Part shown: positions 8,789 through 18,839 of the stretch, one piece after another
How positions within the stretch are numbered: the first letter of the stretch is position 1
How the letters are laid out: each line of letters begins with the position of its first letter
NCBI GenBank assembly: GCA_005877815.1
Contig: VBOG01000048.1
Location: 1 to 50,496, forward strand
Direction: 5' to 3'
DNA: 50,496 nucleotides
Source: Nitrospirota bacterium
GTDB taxonomy: Bacteria > Nitrospirota > Nitrospiria > Nitrospirales > NS-4
Program-made: the position numbers and the translations under genes
The notes under the pieces: generated by a model
Database searches by the model: none
The model's input: the letters and a program-made list of their open reading frames with translations, nothing else
Told to the model about the DNA's origin: nothing

Positions 8789-8817
8789 ATGGTAAGTATT
8801 CCTAAGGAAAGAGTCAA
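8789..8817 (-). promoter_or_regulatory. Sigma-70 promoter candidate for the sigma-54 activator
   Basis: On the minus strand TTGACT (8812-8817), 17 bases, TACCAT (8789-8794). The spacer holds the perfect palindrome TTCCTAAGGAA (8799-8809), possibly an operator. The predicted start is about 8782, leaving about 55 bases before ATG 8727. Confidence 0.5.
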
Positions 8818-8826
8818 GTGAGATCG

Positions 8827-10191
8827 TTATTCCCGTTCCAGTCCATAGTCTTTGATTTTGGTGAGGAGCGTCTTGTAGCTGACCTGCAGAATTTCGGCCG
8901 CACGGGATTTATTCCCACCCGTTTCCCTCAACACACGCTCGATGAGCTTGATTTCAGCCGCTCGTGAAGCCGCGCTACCGACGGCGAGCAGGTTGCCCCC
9001 CGCCGCGACCTCCTCATCGGAAACCATCGGGGCTGCGGTCAGTCCAAGATGCTCCGGTTTTACGGTCTGGCCCTCGCAAAGTATGACCGCCCGTTCAATG
9101 CAGTTCTGCAACTCACGGACATTCCCACTCCAGGGATGCCGTACCAGCATATCCATCGCCTCTGGAGACCAGTCCTTGACGTCCTTCTTCATTTCTCTCG
9201 TGTAGAGGGCGAGAAAATGCTCCACGAGCATCGGAATGTCTTCACGGCGTTCGCGCAGCGGAGGGATGACAATCGGGAACACGTTCAGTCGGTAGAAGAG
9301 ATCAGCCCGGAATAACTGCTTGCTGACGGCCGCTTCGAGATCTTTGTTCGTCGCGGCCACTACTCGCACATCCGCCTTCACCTTCGCCGTGCCGCCCACG
9401 CGCATGAAGCGGTCGCCTTCCAAGACCCGCAAGACTTTGGCCTGCAGCCCTAAGTCCATGTCGCCGATTTCGTCGAGAAAAATTGTCCCTTCATCCGCCA
9501 GTTCGAATTTGCCGATTTTCCGTCCTGTCGCTCCAGTAAAAGAGCCGCGCTCGTGCCCGAAGAGCTCGCTTTCGAGAAGATCTTTGGGAATCGCGGCGCA
9601 ATTGATCGCCACAAAGGCGCCGTTCTTACGCGGACTGAGGTCATGAATCAGACGGGCGAAGAGTTCCTTGCCTGTGCCGCTTTCGCCGAGGAGAAGCACG
9701 GTCGTCGTCCCGGCGGCCACTTTCTTCGCTTTTTCCTGCGCCTCCATCAACAGAGAGCTACGACCCACGAGTTTCGCTGTCCGGCTCTGCAGAAGCTCTT
9801 CCTTCAGAAGAATATTCTCGGTCACGAGCTGGCGCGTCTCGAGCGCCTTGCCGATGGTCAACAAAAGATGTTCCGGGTCCACCGGTTTCTGCAGAAAATC
9901 AAATGCCCCCTCTTTGACCGCTTTCACGGCCGTTTCAATCGTCCCATGTGCCGTCATCATAACGACGGGAACCATGGGGTTTTCATCCTTGATGGCCTGC
10001 AGTACTTCGAGACCCGATTTATCAGGCAGCTTGAGATCCGTCAGGACGAGATCCACCTTGTGTTGCCGGAATGTTTCAAGCCCTGTCCCCGCATCCTTGG
10101 CCAGGACGACGGTATGGCCTTCGATCTCCATGTGCCGAGCCAGGACTTGGGCCATGCGTTCATTATCTTCGATGAGAAGGATCGTCCCCAC
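8827..10191 (-). CDS. NtrC-family response regulator (receiver + AAA+ + Fis HTH)
   Basis: The product is 454 aa. The receiver domain (1-120) has the acidic pair ED, phosphoacceptor D52 (LTDLKLPD) and the K-P of LQKPVD. The AAA+ domain has GESGTGKE, GSFTGA (Ala-to-Ser variant of the sigma-54 contact loop), LFLDEIGD-type Walker B and PPLRERREDIP. The C-terminus is a Fis HTH (GGNKSRAAEILQVSYKTLLTKI). It lies 26 bp downstream of a histidine kinase and after pilD, so this is probably the PilSR-like or related two-component pair controlling pilus or envelope genes. Response regulator and sigma-54 function are certain from motifs; the target is inferred. Confidence 0.93.
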   Translation of the reverse strand: MGTILLIEDNERMAQVLARHMEIEGHTVVLAKDAGTGLETFRQHKVDLVLTDLKLPDKSGLEVLQAIKDENPMVPVVMMTAHGTIETAVKAVKEGAFDFLQKPVDPEHLLLTIGKALETRQLVTENILLKEELLQSRTAKLVGRSSLLMEAQEKAKKVAAGTTTVLLLGESGTGKELFARLIHDLSPRKNGAFVAINCAAIPKDLLESELFGHERGSFTGATGRKIGKFELADEGTIFLDEIGDMDLGLQAKVLRVLEGDRFMRVGGTAKVKADVRVVAATNKDLEAAVSKQLFRADLFYRLNVFPIVIPPLRERREDIPMLVEHFLALYTREMKKDVKDWSPEAMDMLVRHPWSGNVRELQNCIERAVILCEGQTVKPEHLGLTAAPMVSDEEVAAGGNLLAVGSAASRAAEIKLIERVLRETGGNKSRAAEILQVSYKTLLTKIKDYGLERE

Positions 10192-10217
10192 TGTTGCTCC
10201 TCATGTTTCGCGGATCC

Positions 10218-11654
10218 CTACGCCACGGGTAAATAGATATGAAATGTGGTCCCTTGACCTTCCTGGCTGTTCACTTCAATACGTCCATTATGCAGCAACA
10301 CAATTTTATGGACGAGGGCCAATCCCAGGCCCGTCCCTTTCGTTTTCGTCGTATAGAACGGCAAGAAGATTTTGCCCACCCTGTCCTTTGGGATGCCGCA
10401 GCCCGTATCGTTCACTCGTATTTCGACCTCTCGTCGGGTTCCACTAAGCGACCGTTGACCCACGGTAATCGTCAAACGGCCGTCAGCAGGCATCGCCTCC
10501 AGAGCATTCTGAACGAGATTTCCCATGGCCTGCCGCATCAGCACTTCATCCATCTGAATGTCGGGAAGCTTCGGGAAGCAGATAATGCGGATTTGGGAAT
10601 GCGACGTTTGCCCGGTGACCTGTTGTACGACTTTCATGAGCCAGGCTTCGAGGGACACGGGCTTCAACTCAAGTTCCGTCTTCCTGGAGAAATCGAGAAA
10701 TTGCGTGATGATGTGGTCCATGTCCGCGATGACGTGAAGCACCGTCTTGACGTTTTCATGCGCGGGATCACCAAGAGCAAGTTGCTTGGCGATGAGCTTT
10801 GCGGCGCCCAGGATCGTCCCCATAAAATTCCGAAACTCATGGGCGATGCCGGCGGACATCTCGCCCATGACCGACATCCGTTCCTGCAATTCAACTTGCC
10901 CTTGCAGTTCTTTCACCTCGGTGAGGTCGGTAAAGACGAATGTGGTTCCGATGAGACGGCTCTCGCTATCCTTCAGCTGAGAGGTGCTGACTCCTAACCA
11001 GATGCGGCGGTCACGATGCCAGTCCATTTCGAACTGTTCCCGGGTAATCCCTTCACCGTATCGGTGGCACCGTTCCAGGAGTCCGCCAATCTTGCTGTTT
11101 GCCCCGAAAACCTCCGCACAGGTTTTTCCGATCACCGACCCTCGGTTGACCTCGAGAATACGCATGGCAGCATCATTGAACGTCGTGATGACCTGGTCCT
11201 GGTTGAACGTGATGACGCCGCTCGCCACGCTCCGAAGAATGTTTTCATTGTAGCTTTCGATCTCCTGGGCGCGCGCTTCTGCTTCCGCGCGCAACCGTAC
11301 GAGTTCTTGCTCCTTCTCGCGCAATCGCTGAACCACGTCGTGAAACGCGTCAATGACGACCTCGGTCTGGTCACGCTCTTTGCCGGTTGGCTTGCCGGAA
11401 TCTTGAGCGTCATTGTCCCGAGACAGCCCTCGCCGTTCAACACGGCGAGCAAAGATCCCGTAGCATGGGAGCAGGACTAGAAAGCCCCCCATGACATAGA
11501 GCAGCACATCGACGATTGGATGCATCACTGCAACCTCTTGCTGCGTCGCCTCTCTCTGCAGCATCACCAGGCGAAAGGCCATCGTCATCAAGAAGAGGGT
11601 CAAGAGGACCGCCCACATGATGACGAGAGGTCTCAGTTGTTTGTGAACGGCCAT
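10218..11654 (-). CDS. Membrane sensor histidine kinase with PAS domain
   Basis: The product is 478 aa from ATG 11654 (GGAGGGGG at 8 bases, 4 bp after pilD). Two membrane helices (about 10-32 and 45-65) flank a short periplasmic loop. A coiled coil and a PAS domain follow (about 130-255; NILRSVASGVITFNQDQV). The DHp helix has GIAHEFRN with the phosphoaccepting His. The ATP domain has N (NLVQNALEA), G1 (NDTGCGIP), F (IFLPFYTTK) and G2 (GTGLGLALV) boxes. It should phosphorylate the adjacent NtrC-type regulator. The large periplasmic loop usual for chemosensing is absent, so sensing is probably through the PAS or membrane. Confidence 0.92.
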   Translation of the reverse strand: MAVHKQLRPLVIMWAVLLTLFLMTMAFRLVMLQREATQQEVAVMHPIVDVLLYVMGGFLVLLPCYGIFARRVERRGLSRDNDAQDSGKPTGKERDQTEVVIDAFHDVVQRLREKEQELVRLRAEAEARAQEIESYNENILRSVASGVITFNQDQVITTFNDAAMRILEVNRGSVIGKTCAEVFGANSKIGGLLERCHRYGEGITREQFEMDWHRDRRIWLGVSTSQLKDSESRLIGTTFVFTDLTEVKELQGQVELQERMSVMGEMSAGIAHEFRNFMGTILGAAKLIAKQLALGDPAHENVKTVLHVIADMDHIITQFLDFSRKTELELKPVSLEAWLMKVVQQVTGQTSHSQIRIICFPKLPDIQMDEVLMRQAMGNLVQNALEAMPADGRLTITVGQRSLSGTRREVEIRVNDTGCGIPKDRVGKIFLPFYTTKTKGTGLGLALVHKIVLLHNGRIEVNSQEGQGTTFHIYLPVA

Positions 11655-11658
11655 ACGG

Positions 11659-12438
11659 CTATCCCCCTCCGGCCAGAAGATTGCCATACCAGTCGAGGAT
11701 CTCCTGCCCATAGAGCATGACAACGGCCGCCCCCAGAGAGAGGAACGGGCCGAATGGCAGATAGTCCTGCCGCGTAATCTTGCGGCTCGCGATCAACAGC
11801 AGGCCCATGCAGGCACCGATTATGCCGCCCAACAGGACCGTCATGAGCACTGGCCTCCAGCCGAGAAATGCGCCAATCATGGCAAGCAACTTAATGTCTC
11901 CTCCGCCCATGCCTTCCTTCCCAAAGACCAAGGGGCTGACCCACGCAATGAAGTAGAGCAGCCCCCCGCCAATGAGAAGTCCGGCGATGCTGTCCCACCA
12001 TTGAGGCAACACGAATGTTCCCGCCGCGAGCCCAATCGCCATGCCGGGTACCGTGATACGGTCTGGCACGATCATGTGATCGAGATCAATAAAGCTTACG
12101 ACGAGAAGGGCCGACCACAGGGTCGCATACATGAGCGCCACCGGTGACACACCGAAACGCCACACGATCCATCCATATCCCAGCGCGTTGAGAAGTTCAA
12201 CCAGCGGGTAGCGCCATGGGATGGCCCTCCGGCACCGACGACACTTCCCGAACAGCCACAGAAAGCTGAGGACCGGAATGTTATCGTACCACCGGATCGG
12301 CACGCCGCATTGGGGCCATTGGGATCCAGGCCGCACCAGCGACTCTCTTTGGGGAAGCCGATAGATGCAGACGTTGAGAAAGCTCCCGATGACCGCGCCG
12401 AAAAGCGCCGCGGAGCCTACTTGCCAGGCCACGGTCAT
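11659..12438 (-). CDS. pilD: Type IV prepilin peptidase / N-methyltransferase with altered zinc site
   Basis: The product is 259 aa, polytopic. The N-terminal methyltransferase domain has GSFLNVCIYRLP, then zinc-site cysteines C44, C66 and C69 (CRRC). The usual first Cys is Trp41 (SQWPQC instead of S-x-CPxC). The peptidase aspartates are in FIDLDHMIVPD and GMGGGDIKLLAMIG (GxGD). It cleaves leaders of the pilins encoded nearby and methylates the new N-terminus. First gene of an operon with the kinase and NtrC-type regulator. The start ATG has only a weak upstream site. Confidence 0.92.
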   Translation of the reverse strand: MTVAWQVGSAALFGAVIGSFLNVCIYRLPQRESLVRPGSQWPQCGVPIRWYDNIPVLSFLWLFGKCRRCRRAIPWRYPLVELLNALGYGWIVWRFGVSPVALMYATLWSALLVVSFIDLDHMIVPDRITVPGMAIGLAAGTFVLPQWWDSIAGLLIGGGLLYFIAWVSPLVFGKEGMGGGDIKLLAMIGAFLGWRPVLMTVLLGGIIGACMGLLLIASRKITRQDYLPFGPFLSLGAAVVMLYGQEILDWYGNLLAGGG

Positions 12439-12495
12439 GCTGGTTTCGCCATGAAACGCAGGGCGGCAACCTCTCCTGCAAAGGTCCCGCGGGTC

Positions 12496-12524
12496 ATTCT
12501 ACGCTCACCTGAAGATGGGCACAA
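12496..12524 (-). promoter_or_regulatory. Sigma-70 promoter candidate for pilD-kinase-regulator operon
   Basis: TTGTGC (12519-12524), 17 bases, TAGAAT (12496-12501) on the minus strand, about 55-60 bases ahead of the pilD start. The -10 matches five of six positions and the -35 three of six. Confidence 0.42.
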
Positions 12525-12643
12525 CATGGGCGAATGGGACGCGGCCTCTTGCTGTTTACAGAAACTACTTCAATGTGAAGGTCTTTCCTTTAGAGAGAAG
12601 CTGGCTATCGACCTGACGCCACCCTCGTGGAGCCCTACAGGCC

Positions 12644-12877
12644 ATGGAACGAAGGAAGAAGAACGGCCTCTCCGCATTGACTGAACGCGAACAGGAAATC
12701 CTGCAATTGATTTGGAACGGTCTCAAGAACCGCGAAATCGGGAATCGTTTAAAGATCAGCGTGAAGACGGTCGAAGCGCATCGCGCCAATATGATGAAAA
12801 AGCTCCGCGTCTCGAATGCCGCGCAACTCCTGAAAGCGGCGATCGAGGAAGGCCTCATTCGATTCCGCCTCGCCTGA
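12644..12877 (+). CDS. Stand-alone LuxR/GerE-type HTH protein
   Basis: The product is 77 aa and consists almost only of a GerE helix-turn-helix: LTEREQEILQLIWNGLKNREIG, then ISVKTVEAHRANMMKKLRV, matching the family consensus including K-T-V-x-x-H. There is no receiver or ligand-binding domain. ATG 12644 has only a weak CAGG site upstream. The last 23 bases overlap the 3' end of the convergent rlmB gene. It may act as a single-domain regulator like GerE, or borrow a partner for sensing; the target is unknown. Confidence 0.75.
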   Translation: MERRKKNGLSALTEREQEILQLIWNGLKNREIGNRLKISVKTVEAHRANMMKKLRVSNAAQLLKAAIEEGLIRFRLA

Positions 12878-13630
12878 CTGACCCTCCGCCGGACCTTTGC
12901 CTGAGAATTTCAAACAGCGCAATCGCCGTAGCGACCGAGACGTTCAGACTCGAGACCTTGCCGTGCATCGGGATGCTCACGCGCTCATCGCAATGCTCTG
13001 CAACCAGAGCTCTGATGCCCCGGCCTTCGCCACCGATGACTAGAGCGACCGGCCCCCGGTAGTCCACCTCGAGATACGACCGGCGGGCGCCGGCATCCAA
13101 GGCGTAGATCCAGAACTTTGCCAGTTTCAACCGCTCGATGGCTTGCGACAGATTCACGACCTTCGCTACGGGAAGATGTTCGACAGCCCCTGCGGAGGCT
13201 TTCGCGACTGTTGCCGTCAACCCGATGGCGCGACGCTCCGGTAACACGATTCCGCTAGCACCAGCCGCCTCAGCCGTACGCAACACTGCTCCGAGATTAT
13301 GGGGGTCTTCAATGCCGTCAAGGAGCAACAACAGCGGATCAGTGCGCCCGGCGATCGAATCCAACAGCTCATCCAACTCGAGGTAGGGCTTCGCAGCCAC
13401 AAGCCCGACAGCGCCCTGGTGATGCCGTGAAGAAATCATCTGATCGAGAAATGCACGCGGTTTGAAGACCACCGGAATACGTCCTGCTCGGGCCATTGCC
13501 AGGATCTCGTCGACCTCACGGCCGCGACGACCTTGCTGCAGGTAAATCTGCTCGAACGCTCGTTGCTTTGACCGCAGCGCTTCCAGAACCGGGTGTATTC
13601 CGTAGAGTCGGTCTGTGTGATCGGGAGGAC

Positions 13631-13634
<4 letters not shown>
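12855..13634 (-). CDS. rlmB: 23S rRNA (guanosine-2'-O-)-methyltransferase, TrmH/SpoU family
   Basis: The product is 259 aa. The N-terminal substrate-binding domain begins YGIHPVLEAL. The SPOUT domain carries motif 1 (DPHNLGAVLRTAEAAGASG), motif 2 (VIGGEGRGI) and motif 3 (IPMHGKVSSLNVSVATAI), which form the knotted SAM site. ATG 13634 overlaps the cysS stop as ATGA; a TTG at 13643 is the alternative. RlmB modifies G2251-type position of 23S rRNA in E. coli; family members may modify other guanosines. It ends overlapping the opposite-strand HTH gene. Confidence 0.9.
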
Positions 13635-15076
<1,442 letters not shown>

Positions 15077-15134
15077 GCCACACGTTCCTGTCGTAGACCA
15101 TTCGGAGACTTCGAACTTATGGCGGGGATGAAAG

Positions 15135-15166
15135 AGCGGGAAGGCCCTAGAAAGACCCTTCCCGCT
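15135..15166 (-). terminator. Stem-loop after tRNA-Pro(GGG), probable terminator or attenuator
   Basis: A perfect 10-bp inverted repeat, AGCGGGAAGG (15157-15166 complement) with CCTTCCCGCT, and a 12-base loop. On the minus strand it is followed by CTTTCATC, only weakly T-rich. It separates tRNA-Pro from cysS, so it may end the tRNA transcript or tune read-through into cysS. Confidence 0.55.
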
Positions 15167-15172
15167 ATGGCT

Positions 15173-15249
15173 TGGTCGGGGCGGCGGGATTTGAACCCAC
15201 GACCACTCGCACCCCAAGCGAGTGCGCTACCGGTCTGCGCTACGCCCCG
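15173..15249 (-). tRNA. tRNA-Pro (anticodon GGG)
   Basis: 77 bases with encoded CCA. Acceptor CGGGGCG pairs with CGCCCCG, discriminator A. D-arm GCGC...GCGC with GG in the loop; anticodon stem CTCGC/GCGAG with loop TTGGGGT, so anticodon GGG. T-arm GTGGGTTCAAATCCCGC is canonical. It reads proline CCC and CCU codons. It lies downstream of the MerR-like gene on the same strand. Confidence 0.97.
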
Positions 15250-15266
15250 AAATTCCTAACATCATC

Positions 15267-15647
15267 TTATTCGTGATCTTCAAGAACCTTCAGCATCTCG
15301 GTCAATTCCTGCTTCACACGCTCAATTACATCACGTGTGGCTCGAGACGGCTGTCGCTCCTGGGAACCCTGCCGGGTGTTCCACCGCTGCTTCAGACCTG
15401 CAATCGTAAATCCCTGTTCATATCGCATCCGCTTAATCTGGAGGAGCGTCTCGATATCTTTTCTCGTGTAGACACGCTGGCGACCTCGGTTTTTTTGCGG
15501 TTGAAGAAAATGGAATTCCGATTCCCAGAAGCGGAGAACATACGAGGGAAGGCCGGTCAGGCGACTGACTTCACCGATCTTATAGAAAAGCTTTTCACCG
15601 AGGGGTGTTCGGCGGACTGCGCCTGATTCTGGTATTGCCGCCGCCAT
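15267..15647 (-). CDS. MerR-family transcriptional regulator
   Basis: The product is 126 aa. The winged HTH has FYKIGEVSRLTGLPSYVLRFWE and the wing RGRQRVYTRKDIETLLQIKRM, then YEQGFTIAGLKQRW, typical MerR. The C-terminal helix (about 95-126) is short and has no effector-binding domain or metal cysteines, so it is a minimal regulator. It lies 14 bp downstream of the IHF/HU gene, a common arrangement in several phyla. The regulated genes are unknown. Confidence 0.88.
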   Translation of the reverse strand: MAAAIPESGAVRRTPLGEKLFYKIGEVSRLTGLPSYVLRFWESEFHFLQPQKNRGRQRVYTRKDIETLLQIKRMRYEQGFTIAGLKQRWNTRQGSQERQPSRATRDVIERVKQELTEMLKVLEDHE

Positions 15648-15661
15648 CGTGCCGCCGAAAA

Positions 15662-15934
15662 CTAATTCACATATTTTTTAAAGATTTGGCTTGGCCTGAA
15701 CGTCACCACACGTCTCGGCGTGATGCCGATTTCTTCGCCGGTTCGAGGATTGCGCCCTTTTCGGGGACCTTTGCTCCTGATGACGAAGTTACCGAATCCG
15801 GCGATCTTAAAGGACTCGCCTTTTTGAAGAACTCCCTTGATCATATCTAATACTAATTCGACGAGGTCGGCAGCCTCTTTCTTCGAAATGCCTACTTTCT
15901 CGTAGATTTCCGTCGCTAAATCGGCCTTCCTCAT
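15662..15934 (-). CDS. ihfA: DNA-binding protein IHF alpha / HU family
   Basis: The product is 90 aa. MRKADLATEIYEKVGISKKEAADLV, then FKIAGFGNFVIRSKGPRKGRNPRTGE with the DNA-bending arm and the P of RNPRTGEEI, then PRRVVTFRPSQIFK. This matches the IHF alpha/HU fold. The GGAGGGC ribosome site lies 7 bases before ATG. IHF would bend DNA, for example at sigma-54 promoters such as the pilin one in this window. IHF alpha rather than HU is inferred from the tip (RNPRTGEEI) and length. Confidence 0.88.
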   Translation of the reverse strand: MRKADLATEIYEKVGISKKEAADLVELVLDMIKGVLQKGESFKIAGFGNFVIRSKGPRKGRNPRTGEEIGITPRRVVTFRPSQIFKKYVN

Positions 15935-15981
15935 CGCCCGCCCTCCAGTTCGCCGCCGACAATTTCCCCTGAGAGTTCAGA

Positions 15982-16011
15982 AGGATACGAGAGCCTCTTC
16001 CAAGAAGTCAA
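15982..16011 (-). promoter_or_regulatory. Sigma-70 promoter candidate for ihfA-merR-tRNA-Pro
   Basis: TTGACT (16006-16011), 18 bases, TATCCT (15982-15987) on the minus strand, located in the gap after the cimA stop. The expected start is about 15975, about 41 bases before ihfA. Confidence 0.6.
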
Positions 16012-16021
16012 GTGCAGAGCC

Positions 16022-17599
16022 TTAATGCGTCGAGCGCGACTTCGACAGCATTTTGTATTCGATACTGTCGGCCAATGCTTGCCAGCTCGCCTCCATGATG
16101 TTTGCAGAGACTCCGACAGTGCCCCATTTTTCTTTATGATCGCCCGATTCGATGAGCACCCTGACTCGGGATGCTGTCCCCTTGTTCGCGGCCAGCACAC
16201 GTACCTTGTAATCCAGAAGCTTTATCTCACGTAACTCGGGATAAAACTTCTCCAACGCTTTGCGCAGCGCATGGTCTAACGCGTCGACCGGACCAGTGCC
16301 TACCGCGACCCGATGCTCGATGATCGTCCCGACCTTTACCATCACCGTGGCTTCCGAGATCGGCTCCTCGTCGGCATGCCGTTTTTCTACGATCACCCGA
16401 AAGCCCACCAACTCGAAGGACGGCTTATGTTTCCCGATGACTTTTCGCATGAGCAGCTCGAAGGAACCTTCGGCCCCTTCAAACTGATAGCCCTGGTTTT
16501 CAAGATCTTTGAGCGTTGCAAGCAGCTCCTTTGTCTTGGGATTGTTCTTGCGGAGGCGAATGTGGAATTCTTCGGCCTTTCCCGCCAGGCTGCTTTTACC
16601 GGCATGATCAGACACTAATAGCCGCTGCCGGTTCCCGACGACTTTCGGAGCGATATGCTCGTACGTCATGGGATTCTTTCGCACCGCGTCAATATGCACG
16701 CCGCCTTTATGAGCAAATGCCGAATCCCCGACATAGGGCTGATGAGTGTTGGGCACGAGATTCGCGAGCTCGGCCACGAAATGCGAGACTTCACGAAGGT
16801 GCGACAGTTGCTCCCGTGTGACCGGTTCCTGTTTCATCTTCAGCGAGAGGTTCGGAATGATCGAAGATAGATTCGCGTTACCACATCGTTCTCCAATGCC
16901 ATTGATCGTACCCTGCACTTGGATGACGCCCTGCTCAATCGCGATCAATGAATTGGCGACGGCCATTTCAGCGTCGTTGTGCGCATGGATCCCCAACGGC
17001 ACGGTGACCTCCCGAGCCACCTCGGCCACAATCCGCTTGATTTCCCACGGCATCGTGCCGCCGTTGGTGTCGCAGAGGATGATCCGCTCGGCCCCAGCCG
17101 ATCCAGCTTTCAACAGGGTGGCGAGGGCGTACTGAGGGTCTGCCTTGTATCCATCGAAGAAGTGTTCCGCATCGTAAAACACTTGACGATTGTGGGCTTT
17201 GAGGAACGCGATGGAATCCTCGATCAGTTCCAGGTTCTTCTTCAAGGAAATCCCGAGTGCGTCGGTCACGTGGAGCGTCCAGCTCTTTCCGAACAGGGTG
17301 ACGTAACGGGTATGCGCGTCCATCAACGACCGCAGCGTGGGATCGTTTTTCGGCGAATTGGACGCGCGCCTCGTCGAGCCGAAGGCTACAATTTTCGCCT
17401 GTTTCAACGGCATAGTCTTGATCACCTGGAAAAATTCGACGTCCTTGGGGTTGGCGCCCGGCCACCCGCCCTCGATATAGTGCGCGCCCAGTTCGTCCAA
17501 CTTCTGCGCAACGCGAATCTTGTCTTCCACCGAGAACGAGACATCCTCGGCCTGGGCGCCATCCCTCAGCGTCGTATCGTAGATTTCGATTGCGCGCAC
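16022..17599 (-). CDS. cimA: (R)-citramalate synthase
   Basis: The product is 525 aa. The N-terminal TIM barrel has [16 protein letters not shown], the acetyl-CoA Claisen-condensation motif of the LeuA/CimA family. Metal-binding HxH is in [24 protein letters not shown] is the conserved loop; the C-terminal regulatory domain is at about 400-525. It makes citramalate from pyruvate and acetyl-CoA, feeding isoleucine without threonine deaminase. GTG start at 17599 lies 2 bp from the lysC stop, with GGAAGAG over the lysC end. Its place after lysC ties it to the aspartate-family operon. LeuA-type paralogues are the alternative; the AEDVSFS variant favours CimA. Confidence 0.88.
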   Translation of the reverse strand: MRAIEIYDTTLRDGAQAEDVSFSVEDKIRVAQKLDELGAHYIEGGWPGANPKDVEFFQVIKTMPLKQAKIVAFGSTRRASNSPKNDPTLRSLMDAHTRYVTLFGKSWTLHVTDALGISLKKNLELIEDSIAFLKAHNRQVFYDAEHFFDGYKADPQYALATLLKAGSAGAERIILCDTNGGTMPWEIKRIVAEVAREVTVPLGIHAHNDAEMAVANSLIAIEQGVIQVQGTINGIGERCGNANLSSIIPNLSLKMKQEPVTREQLSHLREVSHFVAELANLVPNTHQPYVGDSAFAHKGGVHIDAVRKNPMTYEHIAPKVVGNRQRLLVSDHAGKSSLAGKAEEFHIRLRKNNPKTKELLATLKDLENQGYQFEGAEGSFELLMRKVIGKHKPSFELVGFRVIVEKRHADEEPISEATVMVKVGTIIEHRVAVGTGPVDALDHALRKALEKFYPELREIKLLDYKVRVLAANKGTASRVRVLIESGDHKEKWGTVGVSANIMEASWQALADSIEYKMLSKSRSTH

Positions 17600-17601
17600 T
17601 T

Positions 17602-18819
17602 TTAGGCTCTTCCCAGTTCGAACGCCTCGTGCAGCGAACGGATGGCGGGCTCCAAATGTTGTTCTTCGATGACGCAGGAAATTTTGATCTCCGACGTGCT
17701 GATCATCATGATATTGATGCCCTTGCGGGCGAGCGTCTCGAACATCCGTGCTGCCACCCCGGAGTGAGATCGCATTCCCACGCCGACCAGCGAGACCTTG
17801 GCGATCTTGTCCTTCAGTTCCACGCTCTTCGCCCCGATGTCTTTTGCGATTCGGTTCGCAAGATCCACCGCCTTGTGGACATCGCCCCGCGGGATGGTAA
17901 AGGACAGGTCCGTGAGATCGCCTTGCCCCACATTCTGAATGATCATATCGACGAGAATATTGGCCGCGCCAATGGGACCGAAGATGCGTGAGGCAATTCC
18001 CGGATGGTCCGGCACCCCGATGAACGTGATCTTCGCCTGGTTTCGGTCTCCGGTCACCCCGGAGACCATCACTTGTTCCATGTCGCGATCCTCCTTCGTC
18101 ACCAGTGTGCCAGTGCCGTCCACGAACGTGGACTTCACGGTGACGGGCACGCCGTAGTTTGCCGCAAACTCGACGGACCGGCTCTGCAGCACTTTGGCAC
18201 CCAGACTCGCCAGCTCCAGCATCTCTTCATAGGACACCTTGTCGAGTTTCTTGGCCGCGGGCACGATGTTCGGATCGGCGGTATACACACCGTCAACATC
18301 CGTGTAAATCAGGCATTGGTCAGCCTTCAGGGCTGCTGCCAATGCCACCGCGGTGAGATCGGACCCCCCGCGCCCGAGCGTGGTCACATCGTTGTGCTCG
18401 TTGATGCCTTGAAAACCCGCCACGATAGGGATGATGCCGTCATCAAGCGCCTCCCGAATGCGGTCCGCGGCGATCCGTTCAATCCGCGCCTTGGTATGAG
18501 TGCTATCAGTCATGATTCCGACCTGACGGCCAGTGTACGAGCGCGCGGACAATCCCATCCCGCGGAGCGCCATGGCGAGCAGCGCAATTGTCACCCGCTC
18601 TCCCGTCGAGAGCAACATATCCATCTCGCGCTCGTCGGGGCAGTCAGCAACCTCATGCGCCAGCTTCAGAAGGCGATCGGTCTCACCGCTCATCGCGGAC
18701 AAAACCACCACCACCTCCTCACCGGTTCCACGGGCTTTCGTGACCAGCTCCGCAACGCGTTTGATCCGATCCACATTGCCTACGGAGGTTCCGCCGAATT
18801 TCAGCACGATTAACGCCAT
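17602..18819 (-). CDS. lysC: Aspartate kinase
   Basis: The product is 405 aa. The kinase domain (1-240) begins KFGGTSVGN, with [13 protein letters not shown] and [10 protein letters not shown]. Two ACT domains (about 260-405), with the [18 protein letters not shown] segment, suggest feedback control by lysine or threonine. It phosphorylates aspartate, the first step to lysine, methionine, threonine. It lies 20 bp after the apgM-like gene and 2 bp before cimA. Confidence 0.96.
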   Translation of the reverse strand: MALIVLKFGGTSVGNVDRIKRVAELVTKARGTGEEVVVVLSAMSGETDRLLKLAHEVADCPDEREMDMLLSTGERVTIALLAMALRGMGLSARSYTGRQVGIMTDSTHTKARIERIAADRIREALDDGIIPIVAGFQGINEHNDVTTLGRGGSDLTAVALAAALKADQCLIYTDVDGVYTADPNIVPAAKKLDKVSYEEMLELASLGAKVLQSRSVEFAANYGVPVTVKSTFVDGTGTLVTKEDRDMEQVMVSGVTGDRNQAKITFIGVPDHPGIASRIFGPIGAANILVDMIIQNVGQGDLTDLSFTIPRGDVHKAVDLANRIAKDIGAKSVELKDKIAKVSLVGVGMRSHSGVAARMFETLARKGINIMMISTSEIKISCVIEEQHLEPAIRSLHEAFELGRA

Positions 18820-18839
18820 TGATCGATCTCTACGTAAAC

